From a bacterium (lineage in GTDB: Bacteria > Desulfobacterota > Binatia > HRBIN30 > CADEER01): a DNA stretch of 64,000 bases. A program made the position numbers and the translations under genes. The notes beneath the pieces were generated by a model. That model worked only from the letters and a program-made list of their open reading frames with translations, made no database searches and was not told the DNA's origin. The stretch's first letter is position 1. Every line of letters starts with the position of its first letter. The stretch spans positions 114,911 to 178,910 of the forward strand of contig JAUIGL010000003.1 of assembly GCA_030430165.1 (NCBI GenBank), given 5' to 3'. Shown piece after piece: positions 7,954 through 16,288 of this stretch.

Positions 7954-8892
7954 CTATTCCGGATCGATCGGTGGCGCCGGGTTGGCCAATCCCTCGGCCA
8001 GGGTCTGCGGCACGATCTCCTCGAGCTCGGCGACAGTCCAACGCGCTTCCTTGAAAATCGTCTTGATCGGCCGCGGCTGGCTCAACAGCGAGTACGACGT
8101 CCCCGCGCAGAGGAAGAACTGACCGTTGACTCCAGCGGCGTGCTCGCTGGCGAGAAACGCCACCATCGGCGCGACGTCCTCGGGCGATAGATTCTCGAGC
8201 TGACGGAGAGCCGACTCTTCGCGAACGATCCCCTGCTTCTTGCGAATCTCGCGCGCCTTCAATGTCGCCTCGGTCATCGTCATCCGGGTCGCGGCCACCG
8301 GGCTGATCGCGTTGACGGTGACGCCGTAGCCGCCGAGGTCGCGGGCAACCGCCTTGGTCAGGCCACCGATCGCCGACTTCGCCGAACCGTAATTCGATTG
8401 TCCCGGGTTGCCGAACAAGCCGGCTCCCGACGCAAAGGTGATGATACGCCCCGATCCCTGCTGCCGCAGGTGCGGCGCGACGTGGCGAATGCAATTGAAG
8501 GTTCCCTTCAGGTGAACGCCGACCACCGCGTCGAACTCCTCCTCGGCCATGTTGAAGACCATTCGGTCGCGCAGAAAGCCGGCGCAGGTCACAAGGATGT
8601 CGATGCCACCGAGCTCGTCGAGTGCCTGGGCGACGATCTTCGCCGCCGAATCGAACTCGGCAACCGACTGCGCGTTGGCGGCGGCACGGCCGCCGTGCGA
8701 GCGAATCTCCGCCACCACCTCGTCGGCCATGTCGCTCTGCGGCTCGCGCCCGTCGAGACCGACGCCGTAGTCGTTCACCAGGACCGCGGCCCCCTGCGCC
8801 GCCAGCTCGAGCGCCACACCGCGCCCGATCCCGCGACCGGCGCCGGTCACGATGGCGACCTTCCCGTCGAGTAAGTTGCCCACCCGGCTCAC
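7954..8892 (-). CDS. Short-chain dehydrogenase/reductase (paralogue of 7025-7942)
   Basis: The 312-residue SDR carries TGAGRGIG for NAD(P) binding, TCAGFL in the NNAG position, FASGAG with the catalytic Ser, and YGSAKSA with Tyr and Lys. The NDYGVGLDG stretch matches the 17-beta-hydroxysteroid-dehydrogenase-4/MFE-2 style. Its C-terminal half, including the closing motif LANPAPP, resembles the downstream gene (LINPAPP), so the pair arose by duplication. It begins one base after the stop of the small acidic protein gene. A role on hydroxyacyl-CoA or sterol-like compounds is inferred from family resemblance only. Confidence 0.8.
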   Translation of the reverse strand: MSRVGNLLDGKVAIVTGAGRGIGRGVALELAAQGAAVLVNDYGVGLDGREPQSDMADEVVAEIRSHGGRAAANAQSVAEFDSAAKIVAQALDELGGIDILVTCAGFLRDRMVFNMAEEEFDAVVGVHLKGTFNCIRHVAPHLRQQGSGRIITFASGAGLFGNPGQSNYGSAKSAIGGLTKAVARDLGGYGVTVNAISPVAATRMTMTEATLKAREIRKKQGIVREESALRQLENLSPEDVAPMVAFLASEHAAGVNGQFFLCAGTSYSLLSQPRPIKTIFKEARWTVAELEEIVPQTLAEGLANPAPPIDPE

Positions 8893-8893
8893 C

Positions 8894-9265
8894 TCACTTC
8901 TTTTTGTCGTCTACGATCCGAGCTCCCGACCGCTCGAACATGACGTCCATGTCCTTCTTGGCGTCGGGAATGTCGCCACGCATCAGCGAGCTCTGAAATC
9001 GCTGCGCCAACATCGTCATGAGTTGCCCCTCGCCGGGCTCGAGCTGTTCGCCGACTGCCGCCAGCGCCTGCATCGCCGCGCCAACGGCATCCAGCATGGC
9101 AACCGGATCGCCGCGGTCGCGAGCCGCAAGCGCGTCGCCGAGGCGATCGCGCACCGCCGGGATCGCCCGGCGCCCGGCCTCGCCGAGAACCGCTTCGAGC
9201 TCGGTCAGGCCGAGCACCATCTGCTCCAAGGCGTTCGGTATCTGTGGTTGGTGCTCGTCACTCAT
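8894..9265 (-). CDS. Hypothetical helical protein, 123 aa
   Basis: I do not recognise a family. The 123 residues are predicted to be almost all helical (Ala, Leu, Glu, Arg rich, with regular heptad-like Leu spacing), and the C-terminus is very basic (VDDKKK). No signal peptide, membrane segment or metal motif is seen. The ATG at 9265 was chosen because the longer frame covers the divergent YciI promoter. It is the first gene of a minus-strand operon with the two SDRs, two bases before the next start, so it may be an accessory protein to them. Confidence 0.6.
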   Translation of the reverse strand: MSDEHQPQIPNALEQMVLGLTELEAVLGEAGRRAIPAVRDRLGDALAARDRGDPVAMLDAVGAAMQALAAVGEQLEPGEGQLMTMLAQRFQSSLMRGDIPDAKKDMDVMFERSGARIVDDKKK

Positions 9266-9355
9266 GTGCGATACCGTATCGGGACCGATCGCCGCCGTCC
9301 AATTCGACCTGCGGGCCGTCGACGTTGCGGCACCAGCGACCAGGGAGACATCTGC

Positions 9356-9634
9356 ATGCTCTTCGTCATCATCGGCCGAGACTCGCGCGACAGCGTCGAG
9401 CTCCGCCCCAAACACCGCCCAGCCCATCTCGCCCACTTGGACAAGATCGACCAGGCCGGGCGTCTCGTCCTCGCCGGACCGCTGACCGACGGCGTTGGTT
9501 CGCTGATCATCGTCGATGCCGAAAGCGCCGCGCAGGTCTGGGCGGACGTTGCCGCCGATCCCTATGTCCAGAACGGTGTGTTTCAGGACGTCGAGGTTCA
9601 CCCCTTCCTGAGGGTCTTCCCGAAAGACGGGTGA
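9356..9634 (+). CDS. YCII-related protein
   Basis: The 92-residue protein has the YciI fold pattern: an N-terminal strand (LFVIIGRDS), RPKHRPAHLAHLDK with conserved His, AGPLTDGVGSLIIVDA, and a closing DVEVHPFLRV. Members are small dimeric alpha-beta barrel proteins, some with dehydrochlorinase-like or unknown activity. AGGGAG lies eight bases upstream of the ATG at 9356 and fixes the start. The stop overlaps the GTG start of the alkyltransferase-like gene, so the two are co-translated. Confidence 0.8.
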   Translation: MLFVIIGRDSRDSVELRPKHRPAHLAHLDKIDQAGRLVLAGPLTDGVGSLIIVDAESAAQVWADVAADPYVQNGVFQDVEVHPFLRVFPKDG

Positions 9635-9939
9635 GCCGCACTCGCTTCACCCGAGCCGTCTACGCGGCGGTGCGCCGGATTCCTCCGGGGACGGTCGCCA
9701 CCTACGGCCAGATCGCCGCCGCGGTCGGACACCCGCGAGCCGCCCGCGCAGTCGGAACGGCGTTGGCGCGGCTACCGCGCCATCTAGCCAACCAGGTCCC
9801 GTGGCACCGCGTCGTCGGCGCCTCCGGTATCTCGGCCAGGGACGACCCCGAGAGAGCCGCGACTCAGCGAGAAAAACTTATCGACGAGGGAGTCGCAGTT
9901 ACCGCCGGCGGCCGAATCAGACGCGACCGCAGCCGCTAG
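9631..9939 (+). CDS. Alkyltransferase-like (ATL) DNA repair protein
   Basis: The 102-residue protein matches the DNA-binding domain of O6-methylguanine methyltransferase: PPGTVATYGQIAAAVGHP, RAVGTALA, and the active-site block PWHRVVG. The reactive Cys of PCHRVV is replaced by Trp at about residue 56, as in ATL proteins. Those proteins bind O6-alkylguanine without removing it and hand the lesion to nucleotide excision repair. The GTG start at 9631 overlaps the stop of the YciI-like gene by four bases and removes an otherwise unrelated N-terminal extension. Confidence 0.85.
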   Translation: MSRTRFTRAVYAAVRRIPPGTVATYGQIAAAVGHPRAARAVGTALARLPRHLANQVPWHRVVGASGISARDDPERAATQREKLIDEGVAVTAGGRIRRDRSR

Positions 9940-10005
9940 CTCGACCCGGGGCCGAGCCGCGTGCCAGGATCGCGGCCGGCGCGCGGCAATGAGACCCAAA
10001 ACGAA

Positions 10006-10039
10006 AGAAGGCCCAGGAGGTTTCCCTCCTGGGCCTTCT
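10006..10039 (-). terminator. Intrinsic terminator, 15-bp perfect stem
   Basis: AGAAGGCCCAGGAGG (10006-10020) pairs perfectly with CCTCCTGGGCCTTCT (10025-10039) across a 4-base loop. On the minus strand the stem is followed by a T-rich run (ttcgtttt), so it ends the transcript of the secreted protein gene 10062-11396. It may also stop read-through from the ATL gene on the other strand. Confidence 0.85.
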
Positions 10040-10061
10040 TCAAGCGATGAGCTTACTGGCC

Positions 10062-11396
10062 TTACGGCAGGATGATGCGGTCGCCCTGGCTACGGCTACC
10101 CTGGAACTGCACGTTGGCGGCAGTCGTCGAGTAGGCCAGCCCTTCTCCGGGCGGCGTGCAGGTTGCGTCGTCGCCGCAGTCGGAATCGACCGAGCACATG
10201 ACCGGCGCGACCCAGCCGCCGCTCTCGGCGGCGCTGGCATTGTCCGAGCAAGTGCCGAGGCCCCAGTTCTCCTCGAGATGGAGGAGCACACCGTTGCCGT
10301 CGTAGTTATCCTCGTTGTCGTCGGGCCCGGAAACCGAGCGTACGCGCGACATACCAGTGAGGGTTCCCTGGGTACCGACACTGAAGATCGATCGGGTGTC
10401 GCCGGCCGGTCCCACGCGGGTGTCGATATCGGCGAGACGCGTCTCGCGATAGCAGTCGACCCGGGTCGAGCTCGAGAAGCGCTGCTCGAACTCGTTGTAG
10501 ATCAGGAACTGTAGAGTCGCTCCGCCCGGCAGGTCGTTCAGGTAGTCGACGCTGCACGGAACGACAGTCAGCTTGGTGGTGACCGCGCTGGCCGAATTGC
10601 CCTCGTGGGTGGTGACCGGAGCTCCCTCGAAGAAGTGGTTCACCGTCCAGATGTTCGGACAACCGACGTTGCCTTCCTGGCCAGGAGCCGGGAAGGAGCC
10701 GTACTCGGGCTCGGGACCGCCGATGTTGAGAACGCCGGGGTTACCGTCCTGAGCACCCTCGATCGCCTTGATCGCAATCGCGTTCGACTTGTGAACGTCG
10801 ATGTCGCCGCTCTCGCTCGTCTGCACGAAAGTCGACTCACCCTTGAGGTCGTTGCGGTCCGCCGGGCGTGCATCGTCGCCGGCATCCATCTGGACGCAGC
10901 GCAGCTCACCGATGAACGGATCTTCGGGAACCGGCGGAATGGCGCCCTCGTTGAACTGGTTGTTCTGCCCCGGGGTGTCGGCCAACGGGAGCTTGCTCAG
11001 CCCGTCACCGATGTTCCAGGAAAGCGGCTGGCGCTTGGTCAGGGTCAGACGGAAGTCCGTCTTGGCCCATCCCGGGATACAGCGCAGGCCGGGAAACTCC
11101 GAGCAATCGTCGTCGGTGCGACACACCGGACCGCCGTCACCACCGCAGTGGCCGTTGGCATTGATGTAATAGCAGTCGACACGAGTCAAAAATTCCGACG
11201 TATTCGTCAGCTGGATGCGGGTATCGATCGACTCGTCCCCATCCAACTCGAGGTCCATGTATACGAGGATCGCGCCCACTTCGTTCGTGGTGATCCCCTT
11301 GGCTTCAATGATTCTGGCGCTGGCCGCGCTGCTACACAGGGCCACCATCGCGGCACCCGCTAGCGCATATCGCCAGAACCCCAACTTCGTGCTCAT
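10062..11396 (-). CDS. Secreted Cys-containing protein, paralogue of the next gene
   Basis: This 444-residue protein starts at ATG 11396 behind AAGGAG and has a clear signal peptide (cleavage after about residue 28, ASA). The body contains TDFRLTLTKRQP, IPPVPEDPFIGELRC, LKGE, LTVVPCSVDYLN and LIYNEFEQRFSSSTRVDC. All of these recur in order in the upstream gene. Short Cys clusters (CRTDDDC, CSVDSDCGDDATC) look like disulfide-rich insertions. I know no characterised member of this family. It probably folds as an extracellular beta-rich protein. The two genes are 57 bases apart and share one transcript ending at the terminator at 10006-10039. Confidence 0.75.
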   Translation of the reverse strand: MSTKLGFWRYALAGAAMVALCSSAASARIIEAKGITTNEVGAILVYMDLELDGDESIDTRIQLTNTSEFLTRVDCYYINANGHCGGDGGPVCRTDDDCSEFPGLRCIPGWAKTDFRLTLTKRQPLSWNIGDGLSKLPLADTPGQNNQFNEGAIPPVPEDPFIGELRCVQMDAGDDARPADRNDLKGESTFVQTSESGDIDVHKSNAIAIKAIEGAQDGNPGVLNIGGPEPEYGSFPAPGQEGNVGCPNIWTVNHFFEGAPVTTHEGNSASAVTTKLTVVPCSVDYLNDLPGGATLQFLIYNEFEQRFSSSTRVDCYRETRLADIDTRVGPAGDTRSIFSVGTQGTLTGMSRVRSVSGPDDNEDNYDGNGVLLHLEENWGLGTCSDNASAAESGGWVAPVMCSVDSDCGDDATCTPPGEGLAYSTTAANVQFQGSRSQGDRIILP

Positions 11397-11453
11397 CACT
11401 TGACTCCTTTCCTCACCTCTCAGCGAAAACACCATCGATCGATCCACCATCCC

Positions 11454-12701
11454 TTAGAACGGGGACGGGATGCGGATACGGTCGATCCGCGGGCCGTCAG
11501 GCTCGTTCAAGGTCGCTTCGTAACGCGTACCTTCCTGATGCAGGTTCCAGGCCGACCAAGCACTTCCGGCACCATCCTCGGAGTAGTGCAGCTCTTCGCC
11601 GACGGCGATGACGCCGCCGTCGAGATCGACCGGCTTCAGCAAGGTGAAGGCCGTATCGGTTCCCAGCAATCCGTACGAGAAGACACTTCCCGACTTGTCG
11701 CAGAGGTCGATGCCCCCGCCGCAGTCGTCGTCCGAACCGCAGGAATCACCGCTGTCGGTGCAAACGCCGTTACCCACGTCGATGTCCGCCATGCGGGTGT
11801 TGAGCCAACAATCGGCGGTGGTGCTGGTGGAGAAGCGGTCTTCGAACTCGTTGAAGATCTCGAACTGGAAAGTGACCTGCTCGGGGATGAGATTCTCGAA
11901 ATCCTGCTGGCACGGCACGACGGTCAGGTACGGACGGATCGGGCAGCTGATCGGCTCGCAGTCGCTGGTGTCATCACAGCTGCCACCCGACTCGGAGCAA
12001 GTGCCCTCTTCACAAACGTCAACCGCACAACCCGACGAGGAGCCGTCGGTGTAGTGGTCGATCAGGATCTGATTGGCGCACGAGTTGTACTCGCCGTCGT
12101 TGAACTCGGTGTTGTTGAGCAGCAGCTCTTCGGGGTCGCCGTCGCTCGCCAGATCCGGGTTGGCGACGATCGCCAGCGCGTTGTGCTTGGCGACGTCACC
12201 CTCGACCGTCCGCAGAACCGCCTCGCCCTTGAGGTTGTTACCGCCGAACGGGGTGCCCGATGCGTCCGTCTGGACACACTTGAGCTCGCCCTGGAAACCA
12301 TCCTGGACCGGCGGGATCGCGCCCGGGTCGAGCCCGGCGCCGTCCTCGATCGGATCCTGGTAATTGTCGGTATTGTCCACCCGGCGGCCCTGGCTGACGA
12401 CCCAGTGGGTCGGCTGCTGCTTGGTCAGAACCAACCGAAAGTCGGTGACCTGCCACAGCGGGCGGCCGAAGGATTCGCGCGCGTCTACATAGAAACAGTG
12501 CGCGTAAACCACGTTGTTGCTGGTGTTAGAGAGCTGGATGACGGTATCCCGACCCATCTCCGAATACATGACTTTCGGATACACCACGATCGATCCGGTG
12601 TTGTCCGACGTGACTTCCGCCTGCGCCGCCAACGCCAGACCGAAGACGCCTGTCAGCACTCCGCAGAGTCCCCACATGCGCATCCCCAGTGCCTTGCTCA
12701 T
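11454..12701 (-). CDS. Secreted Cys-containing protein, paralogue of the downstream gene
   Basis: The 415-residue protein starts at ATG 12701 behind AAAGGAGA and has a signal peptide (LALAAQA, cleavage near 28). It shares with the following gene the blocks TDFRLVLTKQQPTHWV, IPPV..GFQGELKCVQ, NLKGEAVL, LTVVPCQQDFEN and FEIFNEFEDRFSTST..DC. It differs in the number and position of Cys-rich inserts (CEEGTCSESGGSCDD, CGSDDDCGG). No known enzyme motif is present. The ordered common blocks with divergent inserts indicate an old tandem duplication. Extracellular or outer-surface location is inferred from the signal peptide. Confidence 0.75.
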   Translation of the reverse strand: MSKALGMRMWGLCGVLTGVFGLALAAQAEVTSDNTGSIVVYPKVMYSEMGRDTVIQLSNTSNNVVYAHCFYVDARESFGRPLWQVTDFRLVLTKQQPTHWVVSQGRRVDNTDNYQDPIEDGAGLDPGAIPPVQDGFQGELKCVQTDASGTPFGGNNLKGEAVLRTVEGDVAKHNALAIVANPDLASDGDPEELLLNNTEFNDGEYNSCANQILIDHYTDGSSSGCAVDVCEEGTCSESGGSCDDTSDCEPISCPIRPYLTVVPCQQDFENLIPEQVTFQFEIFNEFEDRFSTSTTADCWLNTRMADIDVGNGVCTDSGDSCGSDDDCGGGIDLCDKSGSVFSYGLLGTDTAFTLLKPVDLDGGVIAVGEELHYSEDGAGSAWSAWNLHQEGTRYEATLNEPDGPRIDRIRIPSPF

Positions 12702-13128
12702 CACCCGTCTCCTTTCGTTAGCCCGACCGTGCCCGAGCGGGCCGTCCAGCCTTTCAAACCAAGTGTCCCGAAGTACACTACGTATTGCCATTTGCGCAAC
12801 CGCACCATCCAGCTCTCGGCTGGAGGAGGGAAAGCTGCCTCCAGTTACTGTAACCCGGTCGCGTTGTCAAGCGGAAAAGGTGTTTGGGGTTCATCGGGGT
12901 CGGCGATCAAAGCCGACCGGGGCCCCTCGGCGGCCAGCTGGGCTGGCAGCAAATCCGGAGACGGCGACTTTGCTTGCTGCACCCGACAGCCCCATTCTTG
13001 ACCGCGAATAGGGCCGATGCTAATCAGCGCCATTCTTCGCTGGGACCGCCTCAATTCCTTTGAATTTCTGTCCCGGTTCGGGAGTCTCTTGTAGGCACCC
13101 TTAGATAAGTAGGTGGGAGGAAGTGAAG
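12702..13128. other. Intergenic region between divergent secreted-protein genes
   Basis: This 427-base stretch separates the minus-strand secreted protein gene from the plus-strand FG-GAP lipoprotein gene and must hold both promoters. Ribosome-binding sites are visible at both ends (AAAGGAG towards 12701 and GGGAGGAA at 13114-13121). It includes several short G+C-rich inverted repeats, but I saw no convincing promoter hexamers, operator or conserved coding frame. Confidence 0.5.
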
Positions 13129-14424
13129 ATGCGTAGGGTATTGCTCATTGGTGGTGTGGTTGTGGCGATGGCTGGGTGCTCCCAGTTGAGCTCGAAACCG
13201 GAACCGGCGAAGCCTGCCGAGACGGCCGGTCCGGCCTTGCGATACAGCAAGGCGGCAAACGGGCTACCGACCAAAAACATCTGGAAATCGCAAGTCGAAT
13301 TCGGCGACATCAACGGCGACGGCTTCGCCGATCTGGCGGCGGTTTCGCGCCTTGCCGACGGCCCCTGGGCCTGGCTGAGCGACGGTCAGGGGAACTGGAC
13401 GGCGGCCGGAGAGGGGCTGCCGCGCGAGCAGTTCTGCGGCGGCGGCGTCGATTTCGCCGACGTCAACAACGACGGCAAGCTCGACCTTGCCATCGCCGAC
13501 CACTGCAAGGGGGTGTTCGTCTTCCTCGGCGACGGTCAGGGGAATTGGCGCACCGCGTCATCCGGGCTGCCGACGATCGGTTCCGAGGACGTCGCCCTCG
13601 GTGACTTCAACAACGATGGATGCAGCGACCTGGCCTCGGTCGCGGCCCAAGAGGAAGGCGTGCGCGCCTTCCTCGGCAACTGCGAAGGGGTCTGGAAAGA
13701 GACCTCCGAAGGGCTGTCGATCGACGAGTGGGGCAACGGGGTCGAGTTCGCCGACTTCAACAACGACGGCAATCTCGACATCGCCGCCGCCTACTCGGCC
13801 GGGCCCCGGGTCTGGCTCGGCGACGGCAAGGGCGGCTGGACCGAATCGTCGCTCGGCCTGCCGGCGCCCGACATCCACGGGCTCTACTGGGGAATCGCCA
13901 GCGGCGACCTCAACGGCGACGGCCGCCTCGACCTGGCAGCGGGCTCGCAGATGCCGCCGCAGCCGAACGGTTGCGGAGAGGCCGGAGCTCCGGCCTGCGT
14001 CGGCGGCGGGCTCGAGATCTTCCTGCAGAAGGAAGACGGCTCGTTCGAGTTCTCGACCCAGGGCGTGCAGGCGATGAATGCGCTCGGAGTCGCCATCGGC
14101 GACCTCAACAACGACGGCAACCCCGATGTCGTTGCCGTAGGCAAGTCGGCGCTGCGCCAGATCGGCGGCGTCTATGGGGTCCACGTGTACCTCGGCGACG
14201 GCACCGGAAAGTGGACCTTGCTCGAGGACAGCGGCCTGCCCCTGACCGGCCGAATGCGCTCCTGGGGCGTTGCCATCGGCGACGCCAACAACGACGGCGT
14301 GCAGGACCTGGCGGTCGCCTTCGGCGACGTGGTGCACCCGAACTGGCGTTCCGGCAACCCCGGCGCGGCGCCAAAGCGCGGTCATTTCGGCACCATGGAA
14401 GTTTGGCAGGGCGCGATCGAGTAG
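13129..14424 (+). CDS. FG-GAP/VCBS repeat lipoprotein
   Basis: The 431-residue protein has a lipobox signal peptide (VVVAMAGC, lipidated Cys near residue 17). About seven FG-GAP/VCBS-type repeats follow, each with a calcium loop such as GDINGDGFADLAAVS, ADVNNDGKLDLAIA, GDFNNDGCSDLASV, ADFNNDGNLDIAAA, GDLNGDGRLDLAAG and GDANNDGVQDLAVA. Such repeats fold as a beta-propeller that binds ligands or other proteins at the cell surface. I prefer the ATG at 13129 over the GTG at 13123 because GGGAGGAA is about eight bases from the ATG but only two from the GTG. A strong terminator follows. Confidence 0.85.
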   Translation: MRRVLLIGGVVVAMAGCSQLSSKPEPAKPAETAGPALRYSKAANGLPTKNIWKSQVEFGDINGDGFADLAAVSRLADGPWAWLSDGQGNWTAAGEGLPREQFCGGGVDFADVNNDGKLDLAIADHCKGVFVFLGDGQGNWRTASSGLPTIGSEDVALGDFNNDGCSDLASVAAQEEGVRAFLGNCEGVWKETSEGLSIDEWGNGVEFADFNNDGNLDIAAAYSAGPRVWLGDGKGGWTESSLGLPAPDIHGLYWGIASGDLNGDGRLDLAAGSQMPPQPNGCGEAGAPACVGGGLEIFLQKEDGSFEFSTQGVQAMNALGVAIGDLNNDGNPDVVAVGKSALRQIGGVYGVHVYLGDGTGKWTLLEDSGLPLTGRMRSWGVAIGDANNDGVQDLAVAFGDVVHPNWRSGNPGAAPKRGHFGTMEVWQGAIE

Positions 14425-14456
14425 GCGCTCGCCACAATCGAACCAACCCGAGACAG

Positions 14457-14486
14457 ACGGGGGCTCGCTTTCCAGCGAGCCCCCGT
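14457..14486 (+). terminator. Intrinsic terminator, 13-bp perfect stem
   Basis: ACGGGGGCTCGCT (14457-14469) pairs with AGCGAGCCCCCGT (14474-14486) over a TTCC loop, 32 bases after the stop of the FG-GAP lipoprotein gene. A short cgttggtt tail follows. It separates that gene from the ABC exporter operon. Confidence 0.8.
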
Positions 14487-14539
14487 CGTTGGTTCCGGGC
14501 CCACGTTGCATCGACGGCGCGGTGTGAAATGATGCCAAC

Positions 14540-16288
14540 GTGTATCGCCTCTGGGGCTATGTGCGCCACTACTGGCCGCGCTACGCGTTTGGTGGTTTGT
14601 GCTTGGTGGTTACCGCGTCGCTGGCGATGGCGGTTCCGTATCTCCTCAAGCGGGCGATCGACGCGATCGAAGCCGGCATGCCGTTCCGCCAGGTCGCGAT
14701 CTTCGCCTTTTCGATCGCCGGCATCGCCGTCGTCCAGGCGGTCGTGCGCACGTTCTCGAGGGCGCTGATCTTCAACGTCGGTCGCGACGTCGAATGCGAC
14801 CTGCGCAACGAATTGTTCGCGCACCTCGAGACCCTGCCGGTCTCCTACTACCAGAACCAGCAGACCGGCGACCTGATGTCGCGGCTGATCAACGACGTCA
14901 CCGCGATCCGAATGCTGCTCGGCATCGGCTTTCTCAACCTTCTCAACACGCCGATCTACTACGCCTACGGCCTGACGATCATGCTGGCGCTGAACGTCCC
15001 GCTGACCTTCGCCGCCCTTGCGCCCTTCCCGATCCTGTTGTTCGTCGTCAAGCGCGTCTCGCGGCGCATGATGGAGCAGACGCTGCGGGTCCAGGAGGAG
15101 CTCTCCAACATCAGCAGCCTGGTGCAGGAGAACGTCGCCGGCATCCACGTCGTCCGCGCCTACCAGGCGGAACAGGTCGCGGTCGATCGCTTCGCCCGTC
15201 GCAACCAGATCCTCACCGACGAGACCCTCGAGTTGGCGCGCGTCCGCGGCCAGCTCGGGCCGATCATGCGCACCGCCTCCGGGCTCGGCGTGTTGGTGGT
15301 GCTCTCGCTCGGCGGCTCGCAGGTGATCCGCGGCGCGATGAGCATCGGCGACCTGGTCGCCTTCATCGGCTACCTCAACCTGCTGGCGTGGCCGACGATG
15401 GCGATGGGATGGATGCTGTCGATCGTCCAACGCGGCCGCGCCGCGATGCTGCGCCTCGAGCAGATCTTCGCCGTCGTTCCCGAGATTCGCGACGAGGAGG
15501 GGGTGCGCCCGGCACCGGCACTGCGCGGCGGGATCGAGTACCGCAACGTTTCCTTCTCCTACCCCGACGCGACCGCGCCGGTCCTCGACGGCATCTCCTT
15601 CCGCATCGAAGCGGGACAGAAGCTGGCGATCGTCGGCCGCACCGGCGCCGGCAAGAGCACGCTGGTCAACCTGCTGCCACGGGCGTTCGACGTGACCGGC
15701 GGCGAGATTCTCGTCGACGGGCGCGACATCCGCACCCTCCCCTTGCACCAGCTGCGCAGCGCCATCGGTTTCGTGCCGCAAGACCCGTTTCTCTTCTCGA
15801 CCCGGGTCGACGACAACATCGCGTTCGCCCTCGACGGCAACGGAAATTCCGCCGGGCGCGACGCGGCGGTGCGCCGCGCCGCGATCGCGGCCGGTGTCGA
15901 CGAGGACGTCTCCGGCTTTCGCAACGGCTACGAGACGGTCATCGGCGAGCGAGGCGTCACCCTATCGGGCGGCCAGAAGCAGCGACTGACCCTGGCGCGG
16001 GCGCTCGCCGCGACGCCGCAGATTCTGGTGCTCGACGACGCGCTGTCGAGCGTCGACACACGCACCGAGCGCGCAATCCTGTCGCACTTGAGCGAGAGCC
16101 TCGAGGGACGCTCGTCGATCTTCATCGCGCACCGATTGTCGACGGTGATGGATGCGGATCTGATCCTGGTTCTCGAAGACGGCCGTATCGTCGAACGCGG
16201 CGACCACGCGGCCCTGGTCGAAAGCGGTGGCTTCTACGCGCAGCTGTTCCGCGAGCAGCAGCTCGAAGAGGAAATCGAGACTGCATGA
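14540..16288 (+). CDS. ABC exporter half-transporter (degenerate catalytic Asp in Walker B)
   Basis: The 582-residue half-transporter has a six-helix exporter domain (about 20-300) and a nucleotide-binding domain. Visible motifs are Walker A GRTGAGKST (about 362-370), Q-loop FVPQDPF, signature LSGGQKQR (about 474), Walker B LVLDDALSSVD (about 495) and H-loop AHRLST (about 529). The residue after Walker B is Asp instead of the catalytic Glu, while the next gene has Glu. This is the pattern of heterodimeric exporters such as TM287/288 and BmrCD, which have one hydrolysis-poor site. Substrates of such pairs include drugs and lipids. The start is GTG at 14540. The stop overlaps the next start (ATGA). 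Confidence 0.9.
   Translation: MYRLWGYVRHYWPRYAFGGLCLVVTASLAMAVPYLLKRAIDAIEAGMPFRQVAIFAFSIAGIAVVQAVVRTFSRALIFNVGRDVECDLRNELFAHLETLPVSYYQNQQTGDLMSRLINDVTAIRMLLGIGFLNLLNTPIYYAYGLTIMLALNVPLTFAALAPFPILLFVVKRVSRRMMEQTLRVQEELSNISSLVQENVAGIHVVRAYQAEQVAVDRFARRNQILTDETLELARVRGQLGPIMRTASGLGVLVVLSLGGSQVIRGAMSIGDLVAFIGYLNLLAWPTMAMGWMLSIVQRGRAAMLRLEQIFAVVPEIRDEEGVRPAPALRGGIEYRNVSFSYPDATAPVLDGISFRIEAGQKLAIVGRTGAGKSTLVNLLPRAFDVTGGEILVDGRDIRTLPLHQLRSAIGFVPQDPFLFSTRVDDNIAFALDGNGNSAGRDAAVRRAAIAAGVDEDVSGFRNGYETVIGERGVTLSGGQKQRLTLARALAATPQILVLDDALSSVDTRTERAILSHLSESLEGRSSIFIAHRLSTVMDADLILVLEDGRIVERGDHAALVESGGFYAQLFREQQLEEEIETA

Noticed and set aside
12845..13054. 69-codon minus-strand open frame in the intergenic region
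   Set aside because: It has no ribosome site, no hydrophobic or family feature, and random-looking composition.
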